From NCBI GenBank assembly GCA_030737875.1, contig CM060923.1, positions 498,258,453 through 498,322,452 on the forward strand: 64,000 nucleotides of DNA. Direction: 5' to 3'. This document shows, piece by piece, positions 1-10,046 of this stretch. This stretch comes from Allium sativum. Lineage: Eukaryota; Streptophyta; Magnoliopsida; Asparagales; Amaryllidaceae. A program made the position numbers and the translations under genes. Every line of letters starts with the position of its first letter. Position 1 is the stretch's first letter. A model generated the notes under the pieces. That model searched no databases and had not been told where the DNA came from. It was given only the letters and a program-made list of their open reading frames with translations.

Positions 1-366
1 GGTTTGATTATTTGACTATTCAATTTAGGCTGAATTCTGTGGTTAGTTTAAATAAAAATGGAACGAGCACTAATTGGAAGTTTGAATAGGAACATAATTA
101 ATTCCTTTTATCATGAAATATCTACAGATTTAATAAACGTCTGACATGTTGATGCTTATTTAATAAGTGTTTATCTATTAATTAAGCAATAAAAGACCAT
201 AACCTATATGGCATTAAATAAACATTCAAACCGACATCTATAAAAAGCTCTATGTTTGTTAATACGCTTATATAAAATATACTGATCAGAAAAGCTTATC
301 CAATTAACTAAGCAATAAAAACCACAACACGTTCTATGTTTGTTAATATGCTTCAAATCTGCTTAC

Positions 367-598
367 CTTTAAAAGAATAGGCCATTATTCGTAATGAACC
401 TCTCAGCCCATGGGCAGTATGGGTGACGTGCGGTCGCATAGAAAATTGCTTGTTATCTACTATTTGAGTTTCATGTTTTACTGACAAAATATAAAGTCCT
501 AGAATCCTTATTCATTGCTGGTAATCATACATATTCACCTCATATATTTACCTCGGCGGTGACCTACCTGACGCTGCCACCCAAAGCCTTTTGCACCA
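367..598 (-). other. possible exon pair of an unrecognised gene, cut by element A
   Basis: On the minus strand, 448-367 is open for 27 codons (begins QFSMRPHVTHTAH) and ends at a good donor, AAAG then GTAAGC. A second open stretch, 598-568, ends CAG then GTAGGT and would join it through a 119-bp GT-AG intron in matching phase. Upstream it continues on the other side of element A at 21,949 onward (glycine-rich, GGGAKGFGW). I do not recognise the protein. Short open stretches arise by chance, so this is only a candidate; a protein search with the two peptides would settle it. Confidence 0.25.
594..598. repeat. target site duplication of element A, left copy (CACCA)
   Basis: CACCA directly precedes the TG of the left LTR and recurs exactly at 21,944-21,948 after the right LTR. 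It proves that A and everything inside it behaves as a single insertion. Confidence 0.9.
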
Positions 599-3079
599 TG
601 TGACGGCCCGCCCCGCACCAGCCGGCACTTCCTCCGAAGGTGCGTTGTACACATGCCCAACTAGCACAGAACGGTCGCCAAAGAAAGGAAAGAAGAGAAT
701 GAACTAATCGAAAACCTGTAGAATGTCTCACAGCGCATGGAACAAAATATAATAATAATATACATTACACAAAATAGGTGAGACAGTGCATAAGCTGAAA
801 ACAAACTATCATAGCAGCGGAAAATACAAATACAGCTTATTATAACTTTCCAAATTACTGTCTCTAAACAAAAGAAAAAGGGTACACCACTAATGCCCAA
901 AGTAGTGACCGCAACAACACAGGGAGAATATCTATATATATCATACGTGGAAGCCTCCTGCTCGTCTCCGGATAAGATACTCGTGCATACCCAGCTAACA
1001 TGTCTCTAGTCTGCTCGTGAGAGCACCCAGAGTAATAAGAAGAAACATAAAACTCTAGGTCAGACAAAAAGTCTGGTATGAGCGATAAGCAGCTAAACAG
1101 AACAATAGCAGGTATACTAAACCATAACTGAACCTGGACCTGCAACCAAAGAGTTAGCACTACATACCGTACAATACTCTAAGGTGCCATCAACAAATGG
1201 TGTGAAGAATACGGGCTTGGGGGTGTGCATGTCACAATGATGGCAAACAAATCAAGCCTAGCAACCATCCTCACATCTCTCACTCAGTGCGTAAAGTGTA
1301 CGATGTCCACCACTATCAATCACTAGACCCATTGAAGTAGTGACGGAGTTCGACTTGTACAACTACTGCTACTACCAAGCTTACCCCATGGAGTCATGAC
1401 CAAATCTTTACAAATGACCCCACTTCATTGGTCTATAGCTCTTTAGTCGTACCTAGGCCACTGTGGCCCTGAATCCGTTCACGTACTCCCTACACATAGT
1501 GATTCAAAGTTACAGACATCGACAACCCCTTAGCACATGTCCCGCAGCGAAGCCCAATCATGAAGCTCACTCATTGGTTCCCAACTGGATCCTGAGTCAA
1601 AGCTCCTCATTTGGACTTCCTTTTCATCTCGGGTTTTGGTCGAATTGGAGTTGGTCTTCAAAAGAGTCGTTGCGTGGAAGAGATGGAAGTTCAATTCGGT
1701 TTGGTCCAATCTGCTTCAGTCGGTTCGGTTCGGATAAATCATCTCTAGGCTTACCATTCGGTTCGGTTCGTGTGCCGCGCGCCATTCGGTTCGGTTCGGG
1801 TGCCATTATCCATTCGGTTCGGTTCGTCCCTCCTGCTCCAGCTTGCCTGTTCTGATCTGATCCCGCTCGCTTGCCTGCTCCGATCCGATCCCGCTCCCTA
1901 GCTCCGATCCGATCCTCTGTCCAACTCCAACTCTAAGCAATGACCTTCCTTCTTGCAAAACTTCCTTTGTGCCAGACTTCAGTTCGGTTCGGATTCCTTG
2001 CCCAGCTCTCCTATCCGATCAGAGCCCCTAACCCGATCCGATCTGAAACCCTGCTCAACTTTCTGCAACTTTTTCCAACAACTTGTTTACGCCATTCAAC
2101 GACGTTTTCGACCAATCTAACTTTTATAAACAATCACAAATCATACCAAACAGTCATAGCAACAAATAGAAGTGACCTCAAACACCAAAACAATAATATG
2201 ATGGGTTAAAATGGATCAAACATAGCCAAAATCCCATATTTTCCCCTTAAGCATGTTTAAGAAGAACTAAGCATAGGATTAACAAAACTTAACCAAATTA
2301 ACCCAAACTTCTAACAGAGGTCTAAAACATTATTTAAGAATTTATAAATATTTTTCTAGAATTTATTAATGTATAAATTCGCTAATCTTCACTAATTACC
2401 CTTAATTAACCGTAATTAGTGCCAAATTATGCAAATCACTCAACTTAGCCACAAATAAAACCTCAAAACTGAAATATTATTTGATTTGGTGTTGTACCCA
2501 ATGCAACACAATAGCTCTAACCTTGCTTTGGAGCTATTTCTCCTTAATTTGATGTAGTTTAAGCCAAAACATGATTAAGAAGTGATTAGGGGTGTTTTTA
2601 GATGATGGAGGCCATTGTTAGATTGAAGAGAGAGTTTGTGGCGTCTGGAGAATGAGTGAAAAACCGAAATCCTAACCCTAGCAGCCCCCAAATACCTCTA
2701 ATCCCGAAATCCCCCATTGGGCCTAGCTGTTAATCACCCGGTTAAGCCCAATTAAGCTATTTTTAACCATCTGAAACTTGTTTCAGCCATATCCCCCAAA
2801 CGCTGAGTCCGTTTGGCTATTGTGACCACTCTACGGAATTGTAAACCATCAAACGAATCTAATGGAAGTGGTCTCAAATCAAAATTCCTTTTCAGTCAAA
2901 AGTTATGGCCAAACCAGTATCGGCTAGGGGCAAAACGGTCATTTAAAAATCGGCAAAAATCAAGAACATGGGAAATGACGAAAATAGTCGTTCCCCAATG
3001 TTACATGACCATACGACTTCGTATGTGAAATAAATAAATATTCTATGATCCTGCGATGCGTAGAATGCGGGTCGTTACA
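599..3079 (-). repeat. 3' LTR of element A
   Basis: A 2,481-bp direct repeat of 19,497-21,943 with scattered substitutions and small indels; for example, the stretch near 2,010-2,050 is longer here. It contains the LTR-core hairpin CAGAC/GTCTG (1,061-1,075), the CATAGCAGCGGAA block (about 810-822) shared with other families here, and the ggttcg array. The splice-donor-like GTGAGT present in the 5' LTR is mutated here (about 2,438). No protein gene is supported inside it. Confidence 0.92.
1710..1920. repeat. short tandem repeats in LTR A: cattcggttcggttcg and gatccgatcccgctc
   Basis: Four imperfect copies of a ~24-bp unit containing attcggttcggttcg are followed by three to four copies of a ctccgatccgatcccgct unit. 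The matching array in the other LTR is at about 20,605-20,815 with different copy spacing. They create spurious open frames on both strands. Confidence 0.8.
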
Positions 3080-3111
3080 TTCTCCCCTCCTCCCCCCCCC
3101 CCCCCCCCCCC
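3080..3111 (-). promoter_or_regulatory. polypurine tract of element A
   Basis: Immediately inside the 3' LTR. On the sense (minus) strand it is a run of 20 G (3,092-3,111) followed by GGAGGGGAGAA and then the TG of the LTR. This is the expected plus-strand DNA primer position. The 20-base homopolymer is much longer than in the other elements here and may be a replication or assembly expansion. Confidence 0.85.
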
Positions 3112-3117
3112 ACAAGA

Positions 3118-3135
3118 AATTTCGCCCCCGAAATT
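3118..3135 (-). promoter_or_regulatory. hairpin beside the polypurine tract (family-shared)
   Basis: Inverted repeat AATTTCG / CGAAATT with a 4-base loop, just inside the polypurine tract. The same stem-loop sits at the same place in A' (9,539-9,554), B (31,064-31,081) and C (45,495-45,510, where both arms have changed together). The function is unknown. Confidence 0.7.
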
Positions 3136-3258
3136 CCTTAACCAAAACACACAAAGGGTCCCGCATGCTTATCAGCCATAAAACAACAATCAAACATGCA
3201 AAACAAGCATAACAAGTCTATCCTAGCATGCGGAATAACTAAATCGTGAAGAAAATCT

Positions 3259-4465
3259 TACCAGGCAAAGAGTTCTGGATACGTCTTCCTAATGCTCTCC
3301 TATGTCTCCCAAGTACAATCATTCTCATTGTCGCCCCACTGAACTTTGACTAGATTCACCTCTTTCCTTCGAAGTTGCTTTGTATCGTTCCCAACAATAC
3401 GCATAGGACTGCGGTTCCCAACCGCCTCGGGTCCAACTTCAACATCATCCAACTGATCAGGTGAAATAGTCACATCTAGATCGTGTATGAATTTCCTTAA
3501 CTGGGAAACATGAAATACGTTGTGAACTCCTGCCATCTTCTCTGGTAATTCAACTTTACATGCCAAATTCCCAATTTGCTCAAGAACTGGGAATGGGCCA
3601 ACAAATCTTGGTGCTAACTTGCCTCTCCTGCCAAATCGTATCATGATCTTCAATGGAGAAATCTTGACAAACACCAAGTCGCCAATGGAGAACTTTAATT
3701 CTCTTCTCCTCTTATCAGCATAACTTTTCTGCCTATCTTGGGCAGCCTTCATTCGTTGTTGAATAACTTTAATCTTAGCTGAAGTTTCTCTTATCACACC
3801 GGGTCCAAGTAAAAACTTTTCACCAGTTTCTACCCAACATGACGGTGAGTTGCACGGTCTTCCGTACAAAGCTTCAAATGGAGCTATACCAATACTAGAC
3901 TGATAGCTATTGTTATATGCAAACTCTACTAGATGCAAATGGTCATCCCATGATCCACCAAAATCCAATACACAGGCTCTCAAGAGGTCTTCTAATATAC
4001 GATTCACCCTCTCTGTTTGACCGTCGGTTTGAGGATGACACGCGGTACTGAGATGTAATTCTGATCCTAACGCCTCTTGTAAGCTCTTCCAAAATCCACT
4101 AGTGAACAACGGATCTCGGTCACTTACAATGCCTTTGGGTATTCCATGAAACCTTACTACCCATTTCACATATAGCTCAGCTAACTTAGTCGTCGTTCTA
4201 TTCGACTTGAGGGTATAAATCTTGCACTCTTGGTCCATCGGTCCACAATCACCCAAATGCTATCATGGCCCGACCTAGTCCTTGGTAACCCATCAATGAA
4301 ATCCATCGAGACTTGTTCCCATTTCCATTCTGGAATTTCTAATGGTTGTGACAAACCACTAGGCTTCTTTTGCTCAGCTTTAACTAGCTGGCAATTCATG
4401 CATTTGGATATAAATTTCCCAACGTCTCTTTTCATCCCTTCCTAGTAGTATGTCTGCTTCATGTC
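3259..4465 (-). pseudogene. integrase with chromodomain-like tail, element A (broken)
   Basis: Would insert the element's cDNA into the host genome. In sense order: remainder of the HHCC zinc-binding region (CMNC at about 4,395), the catalytic core with SMDFIDGLP (first Asp), VSDRDPLF (second Asp) and QTERVNR (Glu), then a C-terminal region with the GKLAPRFVGPF and FHVSQLRKF motifs typical of Ty3/gypsy integrases. It ends with VNLVKVQWG...CTWET, a group-II chromodomain-like tail seen in Tekay/Del chromoviruses. Breaks: a stop near 4,442, a frame change around 4,200-4,260 inside the core, and a TAG at 3,300 within the chromodomain, after which the frame continues for about 12 codons. Not functional as it stands. 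Confidence 0.88.
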
Positions 4466-6017
4466 TCAGTACATCTTGTTACCACCGAGATGTATAGTCA
4501 GTTTTGAGTGATGATATTCTCTAAGCACTTCATCTCTCAATCCATTGACATTGGGCACAACAAGTCTTCCATTCTTTCTAAGCCATCCATCTCGATCAAG
4601 CCCATACTTGTTCATCTCTCCGTCGATTCCCATATCTAACTTTGAGATGATTTCCAATAGGTTAGGATCGTTCCTCTGACTGGAACCAATCCGCTCAATC
4701 AAAGTGTGTCTGATCATCAAATTTGCCAACATTTCTGGATCTAATTCGCACTTTGGTCTGAAATCATACCACGTGATGTACTCCAGTTGCTTCCATTCCA
4801 GAAACATAGCCCCTAAACTGGCATGTCTTCTACTCAATGCATCAGCTACCACATTGCCCTTTCCTGGTGTATATGTGATATCGAAATCATAGGAAGCTAA
4901 GAATTCTAACCATCTTTGTTGTCGGAGATTTAGATCCTTCTGAGAGAAAAGATACTTCAGTGACTTATGATCAGTAAACAACTCGAATCTTTCTCCCAAT
5001 AGATAATGTCTCCACATCTTCAATGAGAATACGATCGCTGCTAATTCCAAATCATGGGTAGGGTATCTTCTCTCATGCGGTTTCATTTGTCGACTTGCAT
5101 AAGCTACAACCCTACCTCCTTTCATCAATACAGCACCTAGTCCGGTACCACAGGCATCCGTGTATACCGTCATCTCTTCATTCCCCTTAGGAATGACTAA
5201 CACTGGTGCGCACGTCAACTTTTCCTTTAGACTCTTGAATGCATCCTCGCACTTTTCGTCCCAGACGAAAGCTTGATTCTTTTTGGTCAACTGAGTCAAC
5301 GATGCCGTTATATTGGAGAAGTCTTGGATAAACTTATGATAATATCCAGCTAATCCCAAGAAACTTCTTATGTCCGTTGCAATCTTGGGCGTAGACCAAT
5401 CCTGTACCGTAGCCACCTTCGCAGGATCCACAGCAATACCATTCTCTGAAACAACATGGCCCAAGATTCTCACTTCCCTCCTCCAGAAGTGACACTTAGA
5501 AAACTTTGCTTTCAATTGGTGTTTTCTCAACACCTCCATCACCATCCTCAAGTGTTCCTTATGTTCTTTCTCTGTCCTCGAATAAACAAGTATGTCGTCC
5601 ACGAACACAAGAACAAACATATTCAACTGATCTCTGAATACCCTATTCATAAGATCCACGAAATATGTTGGTGCATTGGTCAGCCGAATGGCATGACCAA
5701 CCACTCATAAAATCCAGACGGCGTTCGAAAAGTCGTTTTAGCTATACTCTCAGCTCCCACTCTAAGCTGATGAAAACCGTTGCGAGAACCAACTGAGAGA
5801 ATACTCTCGCGCCACTCAACTGATCAAACAAATCATCTATCCGCGATAGAGGATACTTGTTCTTCCTCGTCACTTTATTCGATTCGCGGTAGTCTACACA
5901 CAATCGAAGGGAACCATCCGCCTTGGTAGCAAACACAACTGGTGCTCCCCATTCAGAAACACTCCTTCTGATAAATCCCTTCTTCAAAAGATTGCTGACT
6001 TGCACCCCGAGCTCTCG
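4466..6017 (-). pseudogene. reverse transcriptase and RNase H, element A (broken)
   Basis: Would copy the element RNA into DNA and degrade the RNA strand. The N-terminal RT part (6,005-5,742) has [16 protein letters not shown] and [10 protein letters not shown] frameshift after [10 protein letters not shown] (about 5,770) moves the rest to another frame. From 5,704 come [16 protein letters not shown], the catalytic FVDDIL (the YxDD box as FVDD), RNase H with [13 protein letters not shown] and TDHKSLKYL, and the RT-to-integrase linker with [16 protein letters not shown]. The frame stops near 4,463 at the start of the integrase zinc region. A TAG at 6,018-6,020 separates this part from the upstream protease portion. 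Confidence 0.9.
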
Positions 6018-6271
6018 CTACTCCCTTGGTGCCATACGACGAAGTGGCAGCACTATAGGTCTGGCATCTTTCACTAAATCAATACGGAACTCAATCTCTC
6101 GGTGTGGTGGAAGCCCGGTCACTTCTTCGAAAATGTCCGGATATTGGCCAACCACGGGAAAACCTGACAACTCACTATGCGTGATGTTGAGGGAATTTAG
6201 AAAACTAGCCATTACCCCATCACCGGGTAGACCACCAAACACTACCCTCTGCCCATCATCCGCTCTAGCTG
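6018..6271 (-). pseudogene. protease-to-RT linker of element A, downstream of the nested insertion
   Basis: The open frame from the nested LTR boundary at 6,271 to a TAG at 6,018 encodes the linker between protease and reverse transcriptase. It includes the pattern FPVVGQYPDIFEEVTGLPPHR, and the REIEFRIDLV block typical of Ty3/gypsy polyproteins. It is the direct continuation of the frame that runs into the right side of A' at 17,930. This shows that A' interrupted a continuous A polyprotein. Confidence 0.88.
6267..6271. repeat. target site duplication of nested element A', left copy
   Basis: AGCTG precedes the left LTR of A', and TGCTG follows the right LTR (17,930-17,934). One of five bases differs, consistent with mutation after insertion. 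Confidence 0.75.
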
Positions 6272-7389
6272 TGTAACACCCCACACCCGCTAAGGTCACT
6301 CATAAGGGAATGCCTTAACTTCAGTGGAGTATTTTAAGTGAATATAGAACAGAAAAATTACAACAAGACAGATATAAATAATACTTGAAAATCTAAAACA
6401 TCATTTCATTGCAGCAGAAGATAAACATGTTTGGTTACAATACCAAAACCAACTAAAACAAGAGTCAAGTACTAAATATCCATCCTGATAAAACATAAGT
6501 ACATAATCCCACTACACAACTAATAGCCATAATAGAAAAGATAAGCTGAGCTTTACATCAACGGTCCAAGCTCCAAAAGATAGATAAAGCAATCTGATCA
6601 AAGCCCACTAGTGCTAGGCCCACTCTGAGAACCTGAGGGTTGGGAAAAAGATAAAAACAACGGGGTCAGACATAAGTCTGAGCGAGTCCTATAACTTTAA
6701 CAATACAATCATTAAAGTAATTAGGCTATGATATAAACTTGGTACGGTAATGACTTGGGATAAATGACTACACTAAGCAGCCAACTAGACATAGGATGAA
6801 CTAAGATATCGGTAAAGACGCATCTACCCACCCAAGGGTAATTACTACACTGCACCACACCAGTCATTCCTAACTTAAAAGTTGATCCCACCCAAGGACT
6901 TAGAAAATTTAACTAGTAGTTTCGTGTACCCCTAGCTGACCACATAGGTGTCGTCTGCCCCTATCTCCACTAGGTGTACCCACTACTCCCCAAGCGATCG
7001 GCTCCCTAACGTAGATAACTGTGTTGGCCCCAAAGTGGGGTGTATCACTCCCCAAAGTGGCAACCCGGTACAACCAACGGTGCACGGCTTATACCTACAC
7101 GATGCAACAACGTCTTACCTACCAGACCGAGTCCACACACGCATATGAAACCCGTTGGACTTGCGTTGCCACCGCTAACCCGTTTTGGCCTCTTATAGTC
7201 AAGCCCAGTACGCGTGTCCCGTCCTCGACATGGGTCGAACCCACAAAGATACATATGGGTTACTGGTTGAAAAGGGCCTCCACAAGCTACCCACCTAAGC
7301 TTGTCCCTTTTCTAGTGCATCCCACTTAACTCTTTAATCATGTTTAATTACATGTTTCCACTTGGTTAAGTATTCTAATCGTATTTTCT

Positions 7390-7475
7390 ATTGCCACCCA
7401 AGGCAACCTACTAGATTTCCACGTGCCACCCAAGGCATTTCTTGATTTCCACATGCCACCCAAGGCACCCACTTA
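7390..7475. repeat. three copies of a ccacccaaggca unit in LTR A'
   Basis: Copies of (a/t)(t/g)(t)gccacccaaggca separated by about 33 and 28 bp, with shared gatttccac(a/g)t spacer text. Present also in the 5' LTR (about 15,800-15,885). Related single copies of cccaagg occur at 6,832 and 6,890. Confidence 0.7.
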
Positions 7476-7542
7476 ACCCCTCATGCCCCACTACATGCTT
7501 AACTGGTTAAGTGTTTCTTAATTGATTAAGAACGTAACCTTT

Positions 7543-7643
7543 GTAAAGACCTCTCACATTAGACTGTCTTTTATGGCAGCTAGATTTGCCGGTCGGGTCC
7601 CGGCAGCCTTACGCCATAACAAAGTCTAACCTCGTGTCTTTAC
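7543..7643 (-). other. structured module I in LTR A' (about 101-nt hairpin)
   Basis: Nested perfect stems: GTAAAGAC (7,543-7,550) with GTCTTTAC (7,636-7,643); TTAGACT (7,559-7,565) with AGTCTAA (7,623-7,629); TTATGGC (7,571-7,577) with GCCATAA (7,613-7,619); tip GCCGG (7,588-7,592) with CCGGC (7,600-7,604). The 5' LTR copy is at 15,953-16,053. Together with module II it shows compensating stem changes, the signature of selected secondary structure. The function is unknown. Confidence 0.75.
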
Positions 7644-7667
7644 CCTTGTCACGTATTTAGTTTATGC

Positions 7668-7767
7668 CTAAGACCTCTCACATTGGGCCAATCATTTGTA
7701 GCCGCTGGATTTGCCGGTCGGGTCCGGGCAGTCTTATGCTACAAAAGGGTCCAACCTCGTGTCTTAG
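7668..7767 (-). other. structured module II in LTR A' (about 100-nt hairpin)
   Basis: Same architecture as module I but with different paired bases. CTAAGAC (7,668-7,674) pairs with GTCTTAG (7,761-7,767). TTGG (7,684-7,687) pairs with CCAA (7,751-7,754). TTTGTAGC (7,695-7,702) pairs with GCTACAAA (7,738-7,745). The tip sequence gatttgccggtcgggtccgg is shared with module I. The 5' LTR copy is at 16,078-16,177. Confidence 0.75.
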
Positions 7768-8039
7768 TCGATTAATTACACCTAATTAATCACCCCCATA
7801 TTTTGAATTAATTTTCCCTAATTAATTCCAATTTAATGATGTACATAATTGACTCAATTATGTCCATCCACTTATGGTATGCAACATCATACCAATTTCA
7901 CCACAATTTTGTTAACATGAATATTAACCCCATCGTTCCCCACGTAATACGCTATCATGACATATTTAAAAGGGAAGATTCATCACAAATACAATGGGTT
8001 CAACTTAGCATAACATTAGCATCAACATGGGTTTTAAAG

Positions 8040-8780
8040 GAGTCAACTTGCATATATGACCATAGCATCAAACCCAACTAGCATAAATAATCAACCCAAA
8101 CTTGCATGAATCACATATGCCATAAAGAGGGTAACTTGCATAGATGTTCATGTCATAGACCTATCATAAAGGGATAAACTTGCATACATGTCATAGGTCT
8201 AAAAAAAAGGATGAACTTGCATATGTTACTCACATCATAAAAACGGGTAAACATGCATATATATGCAGGACATACAAAGGGGTAAACTTGCATATGTATG
8301 CATATCATACAAAGGTGTAAACTTGCACATGTTACTTGCATATAATCAAACACCAAACTTGCATAACATATCATATATGAACTTGCATATAATCAAATAC
8401 CAAACTTGCATACAATCAAACACCAAACTTGCATAACATATCATATATGAACTTGCATATAATCAAACACCAAACTTGCATAACATATCATATATGAACT
8501 TGCATATAATCAAACACCAAACTTGCATAACATGTCATATATGAACTTGCATATAATCAAACACCAAACTTGCATAACATATCATATATGAACTTGCATA
8601 TAATCAAACACCAAACTTGCATAACATGGTGTCATAATGGATCAATGTTTATCATAGCAATTTGCATAACTAGCATCATGAACATATAGCATAAAACTTG
8701 CATAACTAGCATCATAGCATAAAACTTGCATAACTAACATCATGAGCACATAGCATATGATAACATAACTTGCATTGATC
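8040..8780. repeat. aacttgcata repeat field with a 47-bp tandem array (3' LTR of A')
   Basis: The 10-mer aacttgcata recurs dozens of times. From about 8,333 to 8,630 it is organised into a regular ~47-bp tandem unit (aacttgcataacatatcat, atatg, then aacttgcatataatcaaaca, cc). The 5' LTR has the corresponding array at about 16,740-17,037 with different copy order and point changes. Confidence 0.85.
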
Positions 8781-9026
8781 CACATTCATAACCATAACCT
8801 CATTACATCCTATCATAATTAGTTTAGCAATTGCTTGCTAAAGGCATAGAAACTCACAACTTGTTGATTAGCACTCCTATGAAGAAGATTTAGTTGCTAG
8901 AGTTGATTAGAAGTTGATTTGAGAAGCTATCTTCCTCTTTAATTTGTGGAGGCTCCTGCTAAGTTGCATTTTGACGGCATGATGATGTTGTATCTATTTT
9001 TAGTATGGATTAGGGTAGTCTTAGGG

Positions 9027-9036
9027 TGTATTTATA
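9027..9036 (-). promoter_or_regulatory. TATA box of LTR A' (3' copy)
   Basis: TATAAATACA on the minus strand, about 485 bp into the LTR in sense direction, the expected place for the core promoter. The identical site in the 5' LTR is at 17,437-17,446, and that copy would drive the element's genomic RNA. Confidence 0.65.
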
Positions 9037-9167
9037 GATTTAGGATGTAGTTTAGGCCCTTAGATTAACCCTAGATTAGGTTAGAGCCATCAGATTTCGT
9101 CACAAGCCCCAAAACACAGCCCAAACCCCTTCAGACTGCACCCAGGCCAACCTGGTCGAGTACTCAA

Positions 9168-9242
9168 GTCGACACCTGTGTCGACTGGGCAGTCGACATG
9201 GGTTGGGGTGGTGTCGACTGGGCAGTCGACACCCCTGTCGAC
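9168..9242. repeat. cluster of GTCGAC palindromes in LTR A'
   Basis: GTCGAC and gtcgactgggcagtcgac recur six times in about 75 bp, giving several overlapping inverted repeats upstream of the TATA box in sense direction. The 5' LTR copy is at 17,577-17,651 with one palindrome mutated. Confidence 0.7.
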
Positions 9243-9520
9243 TTGCCTGCGCGGGAGTTTTCCCGCCTACCCCCTGTGTGTTGAATTTCGAATTTGAACC
9301 TGAAATTTAAATCTGTTTTTGAACTTAGAATTTTCTGAAAACTTCGTTGGGCCATAACTTGGTCATACGGACTCCAAATCACGAAAACTCGGACTCCATT
9401 TCGCGTATTTTTCCGAGACGAACGCAATGGCGCAACCCGTTTTCCCCTAATTCCCACATCTGGGATTAGTTATTCTTTAATTTGTGAATGTTAATATTAA
9501 CTGAAATTCAGGGTGTTACA

Positions 9521-9554
9521 TTCTCCCCTACTTAAAGGATTTCGTCCCCGAAAT
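9521..9554 (-). promoter_or_regulatory. polypurine tract and adjoining hairpin of element A'
   Basis: Inside the 3' LTR the sense strand reads AAGTAGGGGAGAA before the LTR TG, a polypurine tract. ATTTCG (9,539-9,544) and CGAAAT (9,549-9,554) form a 6-bp stem with a TCCC loop. The next ~490 bp (9,555-10,046) hold no recognisable gene. Confidence 0.8.
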
Positions 9555-10046
9555 CTCTAAGTCCAGAAGAACGTATCCTACCAACCAAACAACCATCTAC
9601 TAAACCATCAAACACTGGCATCCATTGTCCTTAAAGTTTCTAATGACGTATGAACATATGCAAAAAGTGTGTGTATATGTTCCCTGTCTAATGCAAAATC
9701 AGGCGGTCTACTAATTCAGTTGACCTCCTTAATGCAAACCATGATAGTGCCATGCATCCAATATGTATGCGAAAGAACCCTATCAACACATACTATCTCT
9801 ACATGTGTGCACAAGCATACACCAAAATGCATCATCCATATGATAACACAACCATTATACATCCATTAATATAGCTACCTACACACAATTATATGCAATA
9901 TGCAATATGAAGTGACTGAGCCGATCTAGTGTCTAAAGTGTGTGTATATGCATCCACGAGCAACCACTAGAAAACACTTGCATCCACACGCATCCATCAA
10001 TCATAACATGTCTCAAACACATGTTTCAACCATAGGTTTACCCTAT

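Larger units (their letters stand above)
1..598. other. AT-rich flank left of element A
   Basis: This is host sequence outside element A. It is AT-rich and holds an imperfect direct repeat: the string tctatgtttgttaatacgct at about 250 recurs with one change at about 330, and a taa(t/c)taagcaataaaa block occurs near 178 and 304. No clear gene was found apart from a weak exon candidate (367-598, minus). The sequence resumes at 21,949 on the far side of element A. Confidence 0.6.
6272..9520 (-). repeat. 3' LTR of element A'
   Basis: A 3,249-bp LTR. It contains, from left to right: the CATTGCAGCAGAA block (6,407-6,419), the core hairpin CAGAC/GTCTG (6,667-6,680), three ccacccaaggca repeats (about 7,395-7,470), two large covarying hairpins (7,543-7,767), a long aacttgcata repeat field (about 8,040-8,780), a minus-strand TATA box (9,027-9,036) and a GTCGAC cluster (9,168-9,242). 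No protein is encoded. Confidence 0.93.

Noticed and set aside
1463..2209. plus-strand open frames in LTR A (also 20,356-21,034)
   Set aside because: Produced by the ggttcg and gatccgatcc tandem repeats; the opposite strand is equally open.
6948..7329. open frames in LTR A' (also 15,358-15,739)
   Set aside because: Both strands are open over the same GC-richer stretch, and the same frames recur in the other LTR; no domain recognised.
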